This document shows positions 53,100 to 62,327 of a stretch of DNA of 64,000 nt, piece after piece. Under the pieces are notes generated by a model that saw nothing but the letters and a program-made list of their open reading frames with translations, was not told the DNA's origin and made no database searches. The DNA is taken from the NCBI GenBank assembly GCA_015061945.1, contig SUVP01000010.1, positions 53,337 through 117,336 of the forward strand, in the 5' to 3' direction. A program made the translations under genes and the position numbers. Numbering within the stretch: position 1 is the first letter of the stretch; each line of letters starts with the position of its first letter. Source of the DNA: Opitutales bacterium (lineage in GTDB: Bacteria > Verrucomicrobiota > Verrucomicrobiia > Opitutales > Intestinicryptomonadaceae).

Positions 53100-55592
53100 A
53101 TGATAGAATCGATATTTGCAATGCTAACTGAAGAATCGATAACACTGTTAATCCACCTCGCAGTGATTATTTTGGCAGTGTTTGTAGCTTCTTACATCAG
53201 GCGAATTTTGGCAGAACTCAAACAAGCAAAGCGTACACTTTCTGTTTTTAAATCGCTCGACGGGCGTGTCGGAGTTTGCGACCGACGTGGTAATCTCTAT
53301 TTTTTGCATACTGAAAATGAGAATATAAATAAGCGTGGGCTTAAGCATATCAAAGAAATTAAAAATATTGATTACAAAAAAATAATGGCGTCTATAACAA
53401 CCGTCTTTAATACCCGCACGCCATTGACACTCGATTACGAATATAACTCGACAAAACGAGCAATGACAATATCGCCCCTCGACGAAAAAATTATGGGGCA
53501 AGAATGCGTTGTTTGGTTCTCGCACGATAATACCGAACTTCACGACGCTCGCACGCAAGCAGAACATTTTGCAGAACAAAATTGTCGCAACCTTACAAAA
53601 TTGCGTCAGGCGACAAAATTGTTAGATATCGTAATCAACGCACTCCCAATCCAAATTTTTGCGAAAGACGCAAACGACAACTTTAAATACATTTTCGCAA
53701 ATAAAAAATTTAGAGAATTTATCGGCAAAGAAGAAAACGAAATTATCGGTAATACCGATTTCGATTTGTATCCAGATTTTCTCGCACAACAAATGCGTAG
53801 CGAAGATTCTCTCAACTTGGAAAATCTCGACGAAGGTATAGAGTCGGTTCGTGAAGCAAAAAGTGCAAACGGCACATTCCACAAATTGCGTGTTATAACT
53901 TATCCATTCCAAGACGGTACAGGCAGACTTTTACTCTTGGGGGCGATTGTCGATGTCACCGAAGTTGAAAATCTCATCAAGAACGAACGCCTCACAAAAC
54001 TCGCACTCGAACAAACTGTCCTTGAGGGAGACTTCACTGAAAATGTCGATAAACTCCTTCCTATAATTAGAGCGAATCTGAATTGCGATTATGTGGCAGT
54101 GTCGAAGAAAGACGAATTGTCGGACGACTTTGTTCCAGTTGCATATTTGGCAAATAACGACAATATGTCGGCACAAACGATAACCGACTTCTTGAAAACG
54201 GCAATAGCATCAGACTCCTCTGAAAACTTCTGCACATACAATGCGTCGGAAAATTCCGAAAATCCGATAAAGGTGGGTTATTCTGCTCCAGTTGAAATTG
54301 GCGGAAATTTGTGGGGTGTATTGTCGGTTGGTTGGTTTGAAAAAATCGAAGATTTAGCAGACGAAAACAAACAGTTGCTCGAGTCTATGGCAAATATTGT
54401 CGCACTATCTAATATTAGGCACATCCAAAATCTCGAGTTGATTAAAAGCGTAGAAGAAAAGAATAAGGCGACACAAAATAAGAGTTTCTTCATTGCATCA
54501 CTCAGCCATAAAGTGCGAACATCGCTGAATGCGATAATCGGATTTGTCGACCTTATGCGAGATAAAAATTCATCCGAAGAATATGCCGATTCAATCGCAA
54601 ATGCTTGCAACGGGCTATCGCAAATTCTCAGTAATGCACTCGACTATTCTAAGATTGAAGCCGATACATTCCAACTTTCAAAAGAACGTGTAAAGGTTGC
54701 CGAATGTGTGGAATCGGCACTCGATTCTTTTGCGAAAAAAGCACACGAAAAGGGAATCGCTTTTGAAGCCGATTTCAACGGAATCCCAGACTTGATTTTA
54801 GACAAAATGCGTTTTGCACGCACAATTTCTAATCTCGCAGAAAATGCAGTTGCAAATACGCAAGAAGGCTGGGTTCGTATCTCGGCGAAGTTCGAAAAGA
54901 CATCTGATAGCGAGGGCGTGCTTTCTATCCAAGCCGATGATACAGGTCGTGGAATATCGGACGAAAATCTCGAAAAAATCTTTGAACCATTTGGAGGAGG
55001 GAATCCGTCGGAAAATGTAGAAGGTGCAGGTTTGGGCTTGCCGTTGATAAAAATATTTGTCGAAAAATACGGCGGTACAATCGACATTTCGAGACGCAAT
55101 GAGGGCGGGACATCTATAAAAATTACATTCTCTAATATTGCACTCGCATTGGAAGAAACAGAAAAGCAAAAGTCGGTAAACAGTGCGAATGCCAAAATAT
55201 CTTCGCTATTGCTCGTTGATGATGTCGATATGAATTTGCGTGTGATGACGGCACTTTGCAAAAAAATCGGAATTGAAAAAATAATTACCGCAACATCGGC
55301 AAAAAAAGCGTTGGAAATTCTTTCTGAAAATACTTTTGATGCCGTTATTACAGATATGTGGATGCCCGAAGTTAACGGCGATGAGCTCGCTGAGAAAATC
55401 AGAGAAATGCCGTCGGCAAAAAATACTGCGATAATTGGACTGACTGCCGATGTCGACGCATCCGATAGATTTGATCCAAAATATTTTGACGCAATGTTAA
55501 TCAAACCAATAAACGCACAAACACTTCAAAAAATTCTTCAGAATGTGAATGTGTCGGGCGGTCAAATGCTCCCAACTGATACAGATAGTTAA
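53100..55592 (+). CDS. hybrid sensor histidine kinase/response regulator with PAS and GAF domains
   Basis: An 830-residue protein. One transmembrane helix about 13-34, an unassigned region about 40-170, PAS about 180-300 (IVINALPIQIFAKDANDNFK), GAF about 305-450, HisKA about 460-530, HATPase about 540-690 and receiver about 698-820. The phospho-accepting H470 lies in ASLSHKVRTSLNAIIGF, where the residue after His is Lys and not the usual Glu/Asp. The G1 box ADDTGRGISDE and G2 GAGLGLPLIK are intact. The receiver accepts phosphate at D752 (VITDMWMPEVNG). No output domain; the signal is unknown. Promoter upstream is clear. Confidence 0.87.
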   Translation: MIESIFAMLTEESITLLIHLAVIILAVFVASYIRRILAELKQAKRTLSVFKSLDGRVGVCDRRGNLYFLHTENENINKRGLKHIKEIKNIDYKKIMASITTVFNTRTPLTLDYEYNSTKRAMTISPLDEKIMGQECVVWFSHDNTELHDARTQAEHFAEQNCRNLTKLRQATKLLDIVINALPIQIFAKDANDNFKYIFANKKFREFIGKEENEIIGNTDFDLYPDFLAQQMRSEDSLNLENLDEGIESVREAKSANGTFHKLRVITYPFQDGTGRLLLLGAIVDVTEVENLIKNERLTKLALEQTVLEGDFTENVDKLLPIIRANLNCDYVAVSKKDELSDDFVPVAYLANNDNMSAQTITDFLKTAIASDSSENFCTYNASENSENPIKVGYSAPVEIGGNLWGVLSVGWFEKIEDLADENKQLLESMANIVALSNIRHIQNLELIKSVEEKNKATQNKSFFIASLSHKVRTSLNAIIGFVDLMRDKNSSEEYADSIANACNGLSQILSNALDYSKIEADTFQLSKERVKVAECVESALDSFAKKAHEKGIAFEADFNGIPDLILDKMRFARTISNLAENAVANTQEGWVRISAKFEKTSDSEGVLSIQADDTGRGISDENLEKIFEPFGGGNPSENVEGAGLGLPLIKIFVEKYGGTIDISRRNEGGTSIKITFSNIALALEETEKQKSVNSANAKISSLLLVDDVDMNLRVMTALCKKIGIEKIITATSAKKALEILSENTFDAVITDMWMPEVNGDELAEKIREMPSAKNTAIIGLTADVDASDRFDPKYFDAMLIKPINAQTLQKILQNVNVSGGQMLPTDTDS

Positions 55593-55673
55593 AATTGGTG
55601 CAAAAAAATGTTGATTAACGGCAAAAATGTGTCATTGTTGATGTTTTAAATATAGAAAATTGAGGAAATATAA

Positions 55674-56069
55674 ATGGCTTCGATACTAATAGGTTTATTT
55701 ACACTCGTATTGATTCTCGCGTGCATATTGCTCGTGTTAGTTATTTTGATGCAACGCCCAAATGCAAATGCAGGTATGGGAGCATCGCTCGGTGGCGGAA
55801 TGGCTGAAGGTGCATTCGGCGGTGAAGCGGGTAATGTTCTTACAAAGGCGACAGTCAAGCTCACTGTTCTTTACTTTGTAATTTCGGCTGGTCTCTATCT
55901 TGGTTATATCTACACGACTGGCGGAACTTCAAAGGAAGACACAAAAGCTCCATCAATTTCATCTTTGGTAGAGCAAAAGAAAGCTGAAACAAAGCCAGCT
56001 ACTGAAAAAGCTCAAAAAGTAGAAAAGGCTGTTGAAAAACAAGCAACACAAGCTCCAGCAAAGAAATAA
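55674..56069 (+). CDS. secG: preprotein translocase subunit SecG
   Basis: A 131-residue protein with two transmembrane helices (about 4-25 and 62-82) joined by the SecG-specific loop VILMQRPNANAGMGASLGGG and GAFGGEAGNVLTKAT. The C-terminal tail (about 90-131) is rich in Lys, Ala and Glu and is longer than in E. coli SecG. SecG helps SecYE in protein export. AGGA lies a few bases before the ATG. The next gene starts six bases later. Confidence 0.93.
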   Translation: MASILIGLFTLVLILACILLVLVILMQRPNANAGMGASLGGGMAEGAFGGEAGNVLTKATVKLTVLYFVISAGLYLGYIYTTGGTSKEDTKAPSISSLVEQKKAETKPATEKAQKVEKAVEKQATQAPAKK

Positions 56070-56075
56070 ATTCAA

Positions 56076-56912
56076 ATGCAGAAGTTTTTTACAATTTTAG
56101 TGGGCGCGTTAATCGCGCTCATTTTTGTATCTGAAGTATCGGCACAAATTAGACGTGGACACGACAAAGTTGTCGAATTGACAACTCAAGAAGCGTCGGA
56201 AATGTGGAGCAAGTTTAAGTCGGCAAGAATTGCAGGCGATTATGCGATGGGCTTTATAATTACGCACTCACCACGACGTGGCGAAAATGTCGAGTATGTC
56301 GGCGAGATTTTCGGCACTCGCAGAGGCGATGAAACCTTGACAAGAATAAGAGTAAAAAAAGTAGAACCAAAGAATTCCCCAGTATCAGATTTTATTTTGT
56401 CGAATTCTGCTCGTGGAGGTATTGTCTGGAAAGCACAGGGCGACAAGTTTGTCGAAGTGCCAAAAGCAGATTGGTTCAAACCACTTGTCGACGGGCTTAT
56501 CTATTCTCCGTTCGATTTGCTTATGCCATACGTCAACTGGCAAGCTGTGTACGTCGGTGGTGGTAGGATTGGTCAGGCAGTGTATTTCTTCGATTTAGTT
56601 CCACCGACAAAAGACATCGCAAAAGAAATATCACGTGTGCGTATTGCAATTACTCGAGAATTTAACTCGCCCGCACAGACCGAAATTTTCGATGCTAAAG
56701 GCGATGTTGTGAAAAAAGTTTCGCTGGGAGCTGTGAAGAAATTTGACGGCGTATGGCTTGTCCGCCAAATGTTCGCACGCGACGAAAAATCTCGAGACAA
56801 AGATAAGCTCGAGTTCCGTTCGGCATCTGTGAGAACAATTATTGATTCATCAGTTTTCGATGCTACAAAAAAGCCAGTCGAGCCACCTCGCATAGAATTT
56901 AAAAGATTGTAG
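56076..56912 (+). CDS. LolA-like / outer-membrane lipoprotein-sorting-type secreted protein
   Basis: A 278-residue protein with a signal peptide (QKFFTILVGALIALIFVSEVSA). The mature part begins with VVELTTQEASEMWSKFKSAR and has an open beta-barrel-like strand pattern (DETLTRIRVKK, GGIVWKAQGDKFVEV, SPFDLLMPYVNW, KKFDGVWLVRQMFA). It resembles the outer membrane lipoprotein-sorting protein family (LolA-like, PF17131). Carrier of hydrophobic cargo across the periplasm is likely, the cargo unknown. It follows secG by six bases. Confidence 0.6.
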   Translation: MQKFFTILVGALIALIFVSEVSAQIRRGHDKVVELTTQEASEMWSKFKSARIAGDYAMGFIITHSPRRGENVEYVGEIFGTRRGDETLTRIRVKKVEPKNSPVSDFILSNSARGGIVWKAQGDKFVEVPKADWFKPLVDGLIYSPFDLLMPYVNWQAVYVGGGRIGQAVYFFDLVPPTKDIAKEISRVRIAITREFNSPAQTEIFDAKGDVVKKVSLGAVKKFDGVWLVRQMFARDEKSRDKDKLEFRSASVRTIIDSSVFDATKKPVEPPRIEFKRL

Positions 56913-56974
56913 TTTTGGAATCATATAGTTAAGCTATTGCTAAATTTTACGACCACATTTTGAAAGGAAAATTT

Positions 56975-58084
56975 ATGGATTTACGTTATCAAAAATTGGC
57001 AAAAACTTTGTGTGGGCACTCCACAAAAATAAACGAAGGCGAACACGTTTTGCTCGATCTTTGGGAAACTCCAGTAGAAATGGCAGAAGCGTTGATTGAC
57101 GAAATATCTGCTCGTGGAGCATACGCACATGTAGAGTTGGGCAATCCTCGTATAGCTCGCAAATTGGCGATGTCGTCGGGCGGTGGACGTCTTGATGTTG
57201 CGTCAGATTGCTCACTTTACAAAATGAAAAAAATGAATGCGTATATTGCGATACGTGGTTCGCACAATATCTTTGAAAATTCAGATGTTCCACAATCGAG
57301 AATGGCTGAAATCTCGAAAGCAATGAAAGAGTCAATCGATTGGCGTGTGAACAAAACAAAGTGGGTTGTTCTCCGTTGGCCTAATCCAGCAATGGCACAG
57401 CTCGCACAGATGAGTACAGAAGCCTTTGAAAAATTCTACTTCGATGTTTGCACAATGGATTATGCAAAAATGGATGTCGGTATGCAGGCAATGAAAGAAT
57501 TGATGGAAGCGACCGATAAGGTAGAAATTAAGGGCAATGGCACCGATTTGAAGTTTTCTATAAAAGGTATGAAAGCTATCCCATGCGGTGGACAATATAA
57601 TATCCCCGATGGCGAAATTTTCACTGCTCCAATTAAAGATAGTGTCGAAGGTGTTGTCGTTTACAACGCTCCGACGATTTACAACGGCATATCGTTCGAC
57701 CAAATTACTCTCGAGTTTGAAAAAGGAAAAATCGTTAAGGCGACATCTCCGTCGAATGAGGCACAGCTTAATAAAATTCTCACAAGCGACGAAGGTGCGT
57801 CGTATATTGGCGAGTTTGCAATGGGCTTTAATCCGTATGTAAACCGCCCAATGCGAGATATTCTCTTCGACGAAAAAATCGCAGGTTCGTTCCACTTTAC
57901 TCCGGGGCAAGCGTACTCGGAAGCCGACAATGGCAACAAGTCGAGAATCCACTGGGATATGGTCAGTATTCAAACGTCAGAATGGGGCGGTGGCGAAATT
58001 TGGTTCGACGGCAAATTGATACGCAAAGACGGACTTTTTATCGGCGAAGGTATCGACAAACTTAACCCCGATTATCTCAAATAA
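56975..58084 (+). CDS. M29 family aminopeptidase
   Basis: A 369-residue metallo-aminopeptidase starting MDLRYQKLAK at 56975, with GAAAGGAAA just upstream; the five residues before belong to a longer frame. M29 ligand motifs are all visible: GGQYNIPDGEIFTAP (Glu), SYIGEFAMGFNP (Glu), GSFHFTPGQAYSEAD (His), IHWDMVSI (His/Asp). It is an AmpS/PepS/AmpT-type enzyme with two metal ions, likely cytoplasmic, removing N-terminal residues from peptides. It precedes the pseudouridine synthase by one base. Confidence 0.9.
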   Translation: MDLRYQKLAKTLCGHSTKINEGEHVLLDLWETPVEMAEALIDEISARGAYAHVELGNPRIARKLAMSSGGGRLDVASDCSLYKMKKMNAYIAIRGSHNIFENSDVPQSRMAEISKAMKESIDWRVNKTKWVVLRWPNPAMAQLAQMSTEAFEKFYFDVCTMDYAKMDVGMQAMKELMEATDKVEIKGNGTDLKFSIKGMKAIPCGGQYNIPDGEIFTAPIKDSVEGVVVYNAPTIYNGISFDQITLEFEKGKIVKATSPSNEAQLNKILTSDEGASYIGEFAMGFNPYVNRPMRDILFDEKIAGSFHFTPGQAYSEADNGNKSRIHWDMVSIQTSEWGGGEIWFDGKLIRKDGLFIGEGIDKLNPDYLK

Positions 58085-58085
58085 A

Positions 58086-59030
58086 ATGGGCGAAATCAGA
58101 CAATATACTCATCCCGAAGACGCACCGCCTTCACGTGCAGACAAGGCGATTGCATCATTTTTTGCCGATGTAGTTTCACGTTCACGTTTGGAGGAAAGTT
58201 TCAAAGAGGGGAAAGTGAAAATCGACGGCGAACCAATCGTGAAAAAATACGAACTTCGAGGTGGTGATGTCGTCGAAATCGAGCTTCCAGAGCCGATTGC
58301 AACGGAAGTTAACCCTGTCGATATTCCAGTTGAAATTCTTTTTGAAGACGACGATGTTGTTGTTGTCAACAAGCCAGCCGGTATGACAGTCCACCCCGGA
58401 AGTGGTACTGGCGAAGACACTCTTGTGCATGCAATGATGTTCCATTGCAAAGGTAAATTGAGTATGGCTGGTGGAGCAATGCGTCCTGGTATTGTTCATC
58501 GTCTCGACAAGGAAACATCGGGCGTGATGATTATGGCGAAAAACGATAACGCATATTATCGCCTTGTAGAAATGTTTTCAGAACGTGAACTCGACAAGGA
58601 ATACATAGCAATCGCCAGCGGTGTGCCGACTGTCAGAAGTGGGACAATCCGCAAACCAATCGGACGCCATCCGTCGTTCAAAACAAAAATGTGCATCAGC
58701 GAAGCTGGGCGAGATGCTCATACTGAATGGTATTTGACAGAACGTTTTGGCAACAAGGCATCGCTCATATCGTGCAAAATTTTTACGGGTAGAACGCACC
58801 AAATCAGAGTCCATTTAACCGATTTAGGATTCCCCATTATGGGCGATTACACTTATAAATTCCAAAAAAATAAATTCAAAGAAATCACTGCTCCCGAGCG
58901 TGTGATGTTGCACGCATATCGTTTGCGTTTGCCACATCCAACAAAAGATGGCGAAGAAATCGACATTTGTGCCGAACCTCCAAAAGATTTTTCAGACTTG
59001 CTTGAAACGCTCAGAAAAACATACTTTTAA
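58086..59030 (+). CDS. rluD: RluA/RluD family pseudouridine synthase
   Basis: A 314-residue enzyme. S4 RNA-binding domain about 18-82 (SRADKAIASFFADVVSRSRL, KKYELRGGDVVEIEL), then the catalytic domain with VVVNKPAGMTVHPGSGT and HRLDKETSGVMIMAKN, where D141 is the catalytic aspartate. KIFTGRTHQIRVHLTDLGFP and HAYRLRLPHP complete the RluD pattern. Probably modifies 23S rRNA at 1911/1915/1917, though related RluA-family members have other sites. It starts one base after the aminopeptidase stop. Confidence 0.88.
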   Translation: MGEIRQYTHPEDAPPSRADKAIASFFADVVSRSRLEESFKEGKVKIDGEPIVKKYELRGGDVVEIELPEPIATEVNPVDIPVEILFEDDDVVVVNKPAGMTVHPGSGTGEDTLVHAMMFHCKGKLSMAGGAMRPGIVHRLDKETSGVMIMAKNDNAYYRLVEMFSERELDKEYIAIASGVPTVRSGTIRKPIGRHPSFKTKMCISEAGRDAHTEWYLTERFGNKASLISCKIFTGRTHQIRVHLTDLGFPIMGDYTYKFQKNKFKEITAPERVMLHAYRLRLPHPTKDGEEIDICAEPPKDFSDLLETLRKTYF

Positions 59031-59048
59031 AAAACAACACTAAAGATT

Positions 59049-60326
59049 ATGGAAAATAATTATCACCTTGAAACACTCGCAGTGCAAGCGGGTTGGAATC
59101 CAAAAAATGGCGAATCACGCGTTCAGCCAATCGTTCAAAGCACAACATACAAGTATGCAACAGCACAAGAGCTGGCAGACTTGTTCGACTTAAAATCGGC
59201 AGGACACTTTTATACGAGATTAACTCACCCAACAGCCGAAGTTCTCGAAAACAAAATGGCATCGCTTTGTGGTGGAGTTGGTGCAATCGCAACAGCGAGC
59301 GGACAAGCGGCGACATCGCTTGTAACATTTAATCTTTGCAACGCAGGCGACCACATCATCAGTGCAAGCACAATTTATGGTGGAACAGCAAACTTGCTTG
59401 GGCATTCTCTCGCAAAACTCGGTATTGAGACAACGTTTGTCGACCAAGACGCACCCGAAAGTGAGATTGCATCGGCAATTCGTCCGAACACAAAATACAT
59501 TTTTGCAGAGACCCTTTCTAACCCAAGTGTGCGAGTTCTCGACTTTGAAAAGTTCTCGCGTATCGCAAAAATGGCAGGTGTTCCACTTGTGATTGACAAT
59601 ACTTTCCCAACACCAGTTCTTTGCCGTCCGTTCGACTTTGGGGCAAATATTGTTGTTCATAGCACATCGAAATTTGCAGACGGACACGCATCGGCTCTCG
59701 GTGGAATCGTCGTAGATAAGGGCGATTTTGATTACGAAGCATCTGACAAATACTTGGGTTTGACTACTCCAGACCCAACATATCACGGCTTAGTTTATAC
59801 AAAGACATTTGGCAATATGGCGTTTATCGCAAAAGGTCGCACACACGTTATGCGAGACTTCGGAATGATGATGTCGCCAATGAATGCGTGGATTACAAAT
59901 ATGAATTTGGAAACTCTCCATTTGAGAATGGAACGCCATAGCTCGAATGCACAAAAGGTTGCCGAATTCTTGGAATCGCATCCAAATGTTGAATGGGTAA
60001 ATTACCCTGGATTGAAGTCATCGCCTGAATATGAACGTGCAAAGAAGTATTTGAAAGGTTGTAGTGGCGTTATGACTTTCGGTCCAAAAGGTGGAAGAAA
60101 AGGTGCAGAAAAAGTTATGGATGCACTCAAGCTTGCGGCAATCGTTTGCCACGTTGCAGACGCTCGCACAGGTGTACTTCACCCAGCAAGTACAACGCAC
60201 CGTCAACTTTCAGACGAAGAACAAAAGGCGACTGGTATTCTTCCAGAATTGATACGTTTGTCTGTAGGTATCGAACACGTTGACGATATCATCGCAGACC
60301 TCGACCAAGCGTTGAAAAATATATAA
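59049..60326 (+). CDS. metY: O-acetylhomoserine sulfhydrylase (PLP-dependent)
   Basis: A 425-residue Cys/Met-metabolism PLP enzyme. PLP lysine K208 is in VVHSTSKFADGHASALGG; the other motifs are GWNPKNGESRVQPIVQSTTY, SGQAATSLVTFNLCNAGDHI and LGLTTPDPTYHGLVYTK, then SLADARTSVLHPAS-type VADARTGVLHPASTTHRQLS. The length and the HPASTTHRQ motif favour O-acetylhomoserine sulfhydrylase over cystathionine synthase. It makes homocysteine from O-acetylhomoserine and sulfide, which MetH (44287) can methylate. A terminator follows. Confidence 0.92.
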   Translation: MENNYHLETLAVQAGWNPKNGESRVQPIVQSTTYKYATAQELADLFDLKSAGHFYTRLTHPTAEVLENKMASLCGGVGAIATASGQAATSLVTFNLCNAGDHIISASTIYGGTANLLGHSLAKLGIETTFVDQDAPESEIASAIRPNTKYIFAETLSNPSVRVLDFEKFSRIAKMAGVPLVIDNTFPTPVLCRPFDFGANIVVHSTSKFADGHASALGGIVVDKGDFDYEASDKYLGLTTPDPTYHGLVYTKTFGNMAFIAKGRTHVMRDFGMMMSPMNAWITNMNLETLHLRMERHSSNAQKVAEFLESHPNVEWVNYPGLKSSPEYERAKKYLKGCSGVMTFGPKGGRKGAEKVMDALKLAAIVCHVADARTGVLHPASTTHRQLSDEEQKATGILPELIRLSVGIEHVDDIIADLDQALKNI

Positions 60327-60341
60327 TTTTACGAGAAAAAC

Positions 60342-60376
60342 AAAACGCCGATTCATTTTAGAGTCGGCGTTTTTTT
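60342..60376. terminator. bidirectional terminator
   Basis: ACGCCGA (60345-60351) pairs with TCGGCGT (60364-60370), followed by a T-run. It ends metY (+), and on the minus strand, with AAAA in front, the gene at 60398. Confidence 0.88.
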
Positions 60377-60397
60377 GTGTTTGAAATGTAGGGAGAG

Positions 60398-62182
60398 TTA
60401 TTCCTTGATGTCGATTTCAATTAGGCATGCACCTTTTTGTGAGATTGCTTTTTGCAAGTCTTGTTCGAGTGTTTCAGGGTTTGTGAGTCTTACAGCGTTT
60501 GTTCCGCAAAGTTTTGCAAACTCGGCAAAAGACGGATTCACAAGCGATGTTTCCCAAACATCGTAATGAGCGTTGCGTTGCTCAAGCGAGATTTTCGCGA
60601 GTTCCGAATTGTTGAAGACAACGCACTTTATATCCATATTGTATTTTGCAACAGTTGTCCATTCTGTCAGATATTGACCAAGTCCGCCATCGCCTACAAC
60701 TGCGACAACAGGGCGATTCTTTACAGGCGAATTTTCTTCTTGCGACGCACACCACGCACCGATTGCCGACGGCAACCCAACCCCGATTGAACCCAAGTAG
60801 AACGAGAGCAAAAAGCGTTGATTTGCCGATTCAAAATATCTGCCAAGCGAGTACGCAACGTTGCCTACATCGACAGAAATAATTGCGTTTTGCGGAACCG
60901 ATTTTGTCAAAGCTTGACACGCAAGTGCTGGTGTGATTGCACCGTCGATTGCATTTGCACGCTTTATTTTTTCTTCTCTCCATTCCGCCCAAAGTGCCGA
61001 AATTTCAGCCTTTCGAGGCAAGAACGATACTTTTTGTTTTACAATTGAACAGAGCATTGGGAGCGTTTCGGCGATGTCTCCAGCAAGCCCATAATCTATT
61101 CTACGCAATCTTCCAAGTGCGAGAGGATTTATATCAATCTGAACTATCTTTTTATTTTTTGGTATTTCAGAATGTTTGCTAAATGAACAGCCAAGCCCGA
61201 TAATTAGGTCGGAATCGGACGCAAGTTTGTTTGCGACAGCCGTTCCACTTCTGCCAATCACGCCACAAGCAAGTGCGTGCGAATCGGGCAAGAAACCTTT
61301 TGCACGGTATGTTGTTGCAATCGGAATATCGAGCGTTTCAGCGAATGCCAAAACTTCGTTCATAGCGTTTACGCAACCAGCACCAACGATGATAATCGGC
61401 AATCGTGCCGATTTCAAAATTTCAGAAAATTTTTCCATTTCTGTAAACGATGGGCTTGGCTTTGCCGAAAAAATCACGCCTTGCGGAGTAGTTGCTTTTT
61501 GCGATGACGGAGCAGTTTGAATGTCGTCGGGCAAAATTATTTGAACAGGCGACTTTTTCAAAATTGCATTGCGATACGCTGACGATGCCATATCGCCAAC
61601 ACGAGATGTTGCCGAAAGTGTGTATTGGTCGGACACGGCGTCGGCAAAAGGTTTTTCGAGATCTATTTCTTGAAAGGCTTTCCAGCCGAGTTCTTTTGCA
61701 GGGATTTGTCCAGTTAAAGCGATAAGCGGGGCGGAATCGAGCTTGGCATCGTAAACGCCAGTCAGTAAATTTGTTGCTCCTGGACCCGCGATAGTGAGGA
61801 CAGCCGACGGCTTACCCATTAACTTTCCATACGCTGACGAAGCAAACGCACCAGCACCTTCGTGGCGAATGCCGATAAACTTCATATCGCCTTTTTGAAC
61901 TTGTTTTCTGATTGCGTCGGCTGTGCCAAGATTAGAATGTCCAACCATTCCAAAGACGTATTTTACACCCCAGTTTGAAAGTGTTTGTGCAAGAACTTCT
62001 GAAAGATTTTCCGATTCTTGTGCGTTAGAATCTTGTTGTGCGTTGGGTTCATCGCCAGCTTCAAACATATCTTTGCCTACTCCACAAACGGGGCAAACCC
62101 AAGAGTCAGGTAAATCGGCGAACGATGTCGCTTCTTTTGATTCGTCGTATTCGTATCCACAAACTTTGCAAATGTATATCAT
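60398..62182 (-). CDS. rubredoxin fused to a ThDP-dependent enzyme (pyruvate oxidase-like)
   Basis: A 594-residue fusion. Residues 1-40 are a short-loop rubredoxin with iron ligands C5, C8, C30, C33 ([10 protein letters not shown] and [16 protein letters not shown]). A Gln/Asn/Ser linker spans about 44-58. Residues about 60-594 are a ThDP enzyme of the pyruvate oxidase/acetolactate synthase family: catalytic Glu in [33 protein letters not shown]-or-ADP-type central domain about 240-370, and the ThDP-binding [15 protein letters not shown] plus VVFNNSE. It may oxidise or decarboxylate pyruvate or a related 2-oxoacid. The good Shine-Dalgarno (AAAGGA) supports the start including rubredoxin. Confidence 0.85.
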   Translation of the reverse strand: MIYICKVCGYEYDESKEATSFADLPDSWVCPVCGVGKDMFEAGDEPNAQQDSNAQESENLSEVLAQTLSNWGVKYVFGMVGHSNLGTADAIRKQVQKGDMKFIGIRHEGAGAFASSAYGKLMGKPSAVLTIAGPGATNLLTGVYDAKLDSAPLIALTGQIPAKELGWKAFQEIDLEKPFADAVSDQYTLSATSRVGDMASSAYRNAILKKSPVQIILPDDIQTAPSSQKATTPQGVIFSAKPSPSFTEMEKFSEILKSARLPIIIVGAGCVNAMNEVLAFAETLDIPIATTYRAKGFLPDSHALACGVIGRSGTAVANKLASDSDLIIGLGCSFSKHSEIPKNKKIVQIDINPLALGRLRRIDYGLAGDIAETLPMLCSIVKQKVSFLPRKAEISALWAEWREEKIKRANAIDGAITPALACQALTKSVPQNAIISVDVGNVAYSLGRYFESANQRFLLSFYLGSIGVGLPSAIGAWCASQEENSPVKNRPVVAVVGDGGLGQYLTEWTTVAKYNMDIKCVVFNNSELAKISLEQRNAHYDVWETSLVNPSFAEFAKLCGTNAVRLTNPETLEQDLQKAISQKGACLIEIDIKE

Positions 62183-62327
62183 ATTTTTATTTTCCTTTTC
62201 TTATCGTAATAAAGAAAGAAGATTTTATCAAAAATTTCAACTCATATTTTTTATAAAAAAATCTTGCAAGATTAGTTGGCGTCATTATCCCTATATATGT
62301 TTTCTTAATTTAATCCCAGTTATTTAT

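Noticed and set aside
61923..62327. An upstream extension of the last PEP-CTERM open frame by 135 codons.
   Set aside because: It overlaps the minus-strand rubredoxin-ThDP gene and would bury the signal peptide that starts at 62328.
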